From positions 1 through 7,343 of the forward strand of contig JAHRAW010000036.1 of the NCBI GenBank assembly GCA_020027415.1: a stretch of 7,343 nt of DNA, in the 5' to 3' direction. A model generated the notes under the pieces. It was not told the DNA's origin. It did no database searches and was given only the letters and a program-made list of their open reading frames with translations. Within the stretch, counting starts at the first letter, position 1. Each line of letters opens with the position of its first letter. This document shows, piece after piece, positions 5,175 through 7,343 of the stretch. The translations under genes and the position numbers were made by a program. This DNA is from Gammaproteobacteria bacterium. GTDB lineage: Bacteria; Pseudomonadota; Gammaproteobacteria; Arenicellales; Poriferihabitantaceae.

Positions 5175-6689
5175 TCAGATTTTTTCATCGCAGATCACCG
5201 TGACTTCAAGCGCGCTTGCCCCGGGCATAATATCAAGCGTAACCAATTTGGCTTGATAGCCGGCGCGCGTGCCTTCAAACACGCGTGTGCCGGGGCGTAC
5301 GCTAATGCTGCGCCGCAAAGTTTTGCCGACGCGCCCGACTCCGCGCACGATGATATAAGTGGCGTTGTCAGACACCACCATCACTTCCACCTCGCTGCGG
5401 TATTGCGCCACTTTCCACCGCAACTCGGCGTGCAAGGAGCGTAGCCGGGAACTATGCGCGATGACGGGTTCCAATGCGCGTAACTCGGCGTCAACCGCAG
5501 CCAGCACATTTTCATCGCTGAGTCGGTGTGGATGGACAAGCGCTTGTTGGATTTGCTCGGTCGCCGCGGTCACTTGTTGCGCTTGGTTATATTGCTGTAC
5601 GGCGATTTTGTGATTCGGTTGCAACTGCTGCGCGCGCGCAAAATGTTTTACCGCCGCCGCCCAATTGTCGCGTTGTCGGGCTTGTTCGCCGCGCGCGAGT
5701 TGTTGCTGGAACTCTCGCTGCGCTTGCGCTTGTTGTAGCCGCGTTTGCAACAAGTTGAGCGACGCATCGTTGCGAAACATCGTTTGCGCAAGTTGAATTT
5801 GGGTTTGCGCGGCGGTTAACTCGCCGGTTGCCAACGCGCGCTGGGCGGCGCGGAGGGCGCCGGCGAAACGTCGCCGAGTCGCTTGTTCTTGTAGCGCGCC
5901 GAGTTGGGTTTGAATTGGCGCGCGCGCCGGATCAAGATGCACGATTTTTTGCAGCGCGGCAATTTCTTTTGTCGGGCGATTCTCAGCGCGCGCAACACGC
6001 GCCTGCTGCAATAAATCCAACACTTGCGGCAACACCGCGGCGCGGGCTTGCAAGGCGCGCATGGCTGCATCGCGCGGGCTTAAGCGCAACGCGCGTTGCG
6101 TCGCCGCCAAGGTTTGCTCCGCCTGGTCGCGCGCAAACGCTTGCTGTGCGGCGCGCTTCACCGCCGCCAACTCAATGGCATGCTCGGCGACCGCGGCGAT
6201 TGCCAGGGTTTCGGCGCGGTGCAAAGTTTGTTGCGCGAGCAGGTATTCGCCATCGGCAAATCGCGCAATCGCGCGCTCCTTCAAAGCAAGCAACTCGGCA
6301 TGCTTTGCCGGCGCCCAGTTGGGCAAATGAATCGCTTCCATGCGCGGCTCCATTTGGTTTTGATAGCGTTCTAACTGCTGCAGAAACTGGGCGCGGAAAG
6401 GGCGCTCCGCTGGTGACTCGGAAACCGCAACCGGCGGCGTTGGCGGCGGCGGCGCCGTTGTTTCGCGCAAATTTTCCACAGTGCCGCTCATCCGCGAGAA
6501 CAGATACGCCCCCCCCACCAGCAATGCCGCCGTCACCGCAATGAAAATTAGCCAATCTCTTTTAGTTTGTCGGGCACGCGCCGCGCGGTAGCGATTGCGT
6601 TGCTGCGGTTGCGTTGCCAATGTCAATGCGCCCGCCGAGTCGTTGGTCTGTCGGCGGTCTTTGCGGCGCGGTTTTTTCGCGGACGACAT
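5175..6689 (-). CDS. Single-pass inner-membrane protein with periplasmic TPR-like helices and C-terminal PEGA-like domain
   Basis: 504 residues. Residues 1-44 are strongly basic and polar, residues 45-64 form a hydrophobic TM helix (WLIFIAVTAALLVGGAYLF), and residues 79-96 are a Pro-rich linker. By the positive-inside rule the bulk of the protein is periplasmic. Residues about 97-430 are almost all helix, rich in A, Q, R and L. They include TPR-like units, for example around 141-165 (FADGEYLLAQQTLHRAE) and 337-366 (DNWAAAVKHFARAQQLQP). Residues 432-504 switch to beta-rich sequence with VGRVGKTLRRSISVRPGTRVF then GTRAGYQAK. That matches the PEGA-like tail (G-R-x-G, LRPGxY/F, G-x-R-x-GY) seen in envelope TPR proteins. 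The ATG at 6689 has no clear Shine-Dalgarno sequence. The stop lies 8 bases before the next ATG, so the two genes are probably co-translated. The likely role is a periplasmic scaffold or partner-binding protein; the biochemical activity is unknown. Confidence 0.88.
   Translation of the reverse strand: MSSAKKPRRKDRRQTNDSAGALTLATQPQQRNRYRAARARQTKRDWLIFIAVTAALLVGGAYLFSRMSGTVENLRETTAPPPPTPPVAVSESPAERPFRAQFLQQLERYQNQMEPRMEAIHLPNWAPAKHAELLALKERAIARFADGEYLLAQQTLHRAETLAIAAVAEHAIELAAVKRAAQQAFARDQAEQTLAATQRALRLSPRDAAMRALQARAAVLPQVLDLLQQARVARAENRPTKEIAALQKIVHLDPARAPIQTQLGALQEQATRRRFAGALRAAQRALATGELTAAQTQIQLAQTMFRNDASLNLLQTRLQQAQAQREFQQQLARGEQARQRDNWAAAVKHFARAQQLQPNHKIAVQQYNQAQQVTAATEQIQQALVHPHRLSDENVLAAVDAELRALEPVIAHSSRLRSLHAELRWKVAQYRSEVEVMVVSDNATYIIVRGVGRVGKTLRRSISVRPGTRVFEGTRAGYQAKLVTLDIMPGASALEVTVICDEKI
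6509..6516 (-). repeat. G8 homopolymer in the coding strand
   Basis: Eight consecutive C on the plus strand are eight G on the coding strand. They fall in the codons for V-G-G-A of the transmembrane helix of the TPR/PEGA-like protein (residues 58-61). A one-base slip here would truncate the protein just after its first 60 residues. Tracts this long are possible slippage sites but also occur by chance in GC-rich genes. Confidence 0.6.
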
Positions 6690-6718
6690 TTAAGGTGGGC
6701 GCGGTTTTAACAGCGGCT

Positions 6719-6737
6719 TTCAGTGCGCTTCGCTGAA
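6719..6737. repeat. Short inverted repeat in the intergenic gap
   Basis: TTCAG (6719-6723) and CTGAA (6733-6737) are complementary, with GC-rich sequence between them. It lies 30 bases before the next start codon on the minus strand. The stem is short and lacks a terminator tail. It is listed because, with the repeat at 6757-6782, it makes this the only structured spacer inside the operon. Confidence 0.25.
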
Positions 6738-6756
6738 CTGGCTGGGCGGTATGGAC

Positions 6757-6782
6757 GGCAGAATTTTTTGATGATTCCTGCC
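6757..6782. repeat. Imperfect inverted repeat in the 108-base intergenic gap
   Basis: GGCAGAAT (6757-6764) pairs with ATTCCTGCC (6774-6782), leaving one bulged base and a short T/A-rich loop. It sits 16 bases after the stop of the upstream gene in the transcription direction. No U-tract follows it on the minus strand, so it is not a canonical intrinsic terminator. It could be an mRNA-stability or processing hairpin, or chance. Confidence 0.35.
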
Positions 6783-6797
6783 CGCCGCCGCGGCGCG

Positions 6798-7343
6798 CTA
6801 CAACTGCTTATCCGGGGTCGCTTCCAAGTCATAGATTTTCTGCAAGAAGGCAATCCATTGTTGATGCTGCGCCGCGGCATTCCCAACCAACTCCGTGGTT
6901 TGGTTTTCGTATTCCACAACCTGCGGGGCGATCTCTATATCAATGGATTGCCCCAACTCCGCCAACGCCTCACGATGCACTTTCATTTCGCCGCGGTTTT
7001 GGAAACTCGCGCTCAACAAGGCTGCGCCGGCGACCGCCACGGCGGTGCCGGCGACCACCTCGGAGGTGTTGGGGTCATACGCATCGGAACCGGCGATCGC
7101 CACGGCGGTGCCGAGAACCGCCAACACGCCGCCTAAAACGCCTTGGGCGAAGGCTTTCTTTTTTGCTTTTCTGGCGGCTTTGGTCTCAATTAGACTTTGT
7201 TCTTGCCAAACCAAATAACTTTTTTCCAGTTTTTGATCAAAGTCCGAGTAGTGCGTCTGCATGCGGTCAATGAAGAGTTGATCGCGCACCCGCAACGGAC
7301 GTATGCGTTGCAATTTCGGATCATCATCGGCCGGGGCGGCGAC
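6798..7343 (-). CDS. Unknown protein with glycine-zipper-like hydrophobic hairpin (5' end outside window)
   Basis: The frame is open to the right edge of the window and ends at TAG (6798-6800), giving 181 visible residues. A TTG at 7313 could serve as a start, but ten further in-frame codons run to the edge, so I treat the gene as 5'-truncated by the window. The visible part begins with charged helical sequence, then a basic patch (KAARKAKKKAF). Two glycine/alanine-rich hydrophobic stretches follow, around GVLGGVLAVLGTAVAIAG and VVAGTAVAVAGAALL, separated by a short polar turn with DAYDPNT. This pattern suggests a membrane-inserting hairpin or glycine zipper. The C-terminal 65 or so residues are again helical and acidic, rich in E and Q. 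I do not recognise the family. Co-direction with the genes downstream suggests it belongs to the same system, though a 108-base gap separates it from the next gene. Confidence 0.75.
   Translation of the reverse strand, partial: VAAPADDDPKLQRIRPLRVRDQLFIDRMQTHYSDFDQKLEKSYLVWQEQSLIETKAARKAKKKAFAQGVLGGVLAVLGTAVAIAGSDAYDPNTSEVVAGTAVAVAGAALLSASFQNRGEMKVHREALAELGQSIDIEIAPQVVEYENQTTELVGNAAAQHQQWIAFLQKIYDLEATPDKQL

Noticed and set aside
5828..6544. Plus-strand open frame of 238 codons opposite the TPR/PEGA-like gene
   Set aside because: Arg/Ala/Pro-rich antisense shadow; the minus strand has a TM helix, TPR-like pattern and PEGA-like tail.
1..7343. CRISPR array, tRNA or rRNA gene, insertion sequence or transposase
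   Set aside because: No regularly spaced direct repeats, cloverleaf-like sequence, conserved rRNA segments or transposase motifs were seen on either strand.

Overview
The window reads as one compact, leftward (minus-strand) operon from a Gram-negative bacterium. A gammaproteobacterium is my best guess. The grounds are the moderately high GC content with frequent GCGC words, a perfect sigma70-type promoter at the left edge, and cell-envelope protein families typical of proteobacteria. The assignment is an inference; no taxonomic marker gene is present.

Layout in transcription order, right to left. (1) 7343-6798: the 3' part of a gene of unknown function with a glycine-rich hydrophobic hairpin. 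(2) 6797-6690: a 108-base gap with two weak inverted repeats. (3) 6689-5175: a single-pass membrane protein with a long helical, TPR-like periplasmic part and a PEGA-like C-terminal beta domain. (4) 5166-3085: a single-pass membrane protein with about four PEGA-type beta repeats and a C-terminal formylglycine-enzyme (FGE/SUMF1)-fold domain. Both positions that would hold the catalytic cysteines are serine. (5) 3080-2922: a 52-codon ORF, wedged between its neighbours with 4- and 7-base gaps, encoding a signal-peptide- or TM-like small protein. (6) 2914-2141: a four-TM MotA/TolQ/ExbB-family subunit. (7) 2141-1095 and (8) 1098-130: two paralogous proteins, each with one N-terminal TM helix carrying an early aspartate, a coiled coil and a von Willebrand factor A (VWA) domain with a MIDAS motif. 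Genes 6-8 are joined by 1-base and 4-base stop/start overlaps. Past the last stop lies an inverted repeat. After it comes a very strong promoter (A-tract UP element, TTGACA, 16-base spacer, TATAAT, C-rich discriminator) driving something off the left edge, possibly a stable RNA operon.

Reading of the system: genes 6-8 look like an ion-driven 5:2-type motor of the MotAB/ExbBD/TolQR/ZorAB superfamily. The usual MotB/ExbD/ZorB plug subunit is replaced by two paralogous plugs that carry MIDAS-type VWA domains into the periplasm. The upstream PEGA/FGE-fold and TPR/PEGA anchored proteins would supply the periplasmic partners or scaffold. This is inferred from domain architecture and operon structure; function (transport, envelope energisation, defence, surface assembly) is not determined by the sequence.
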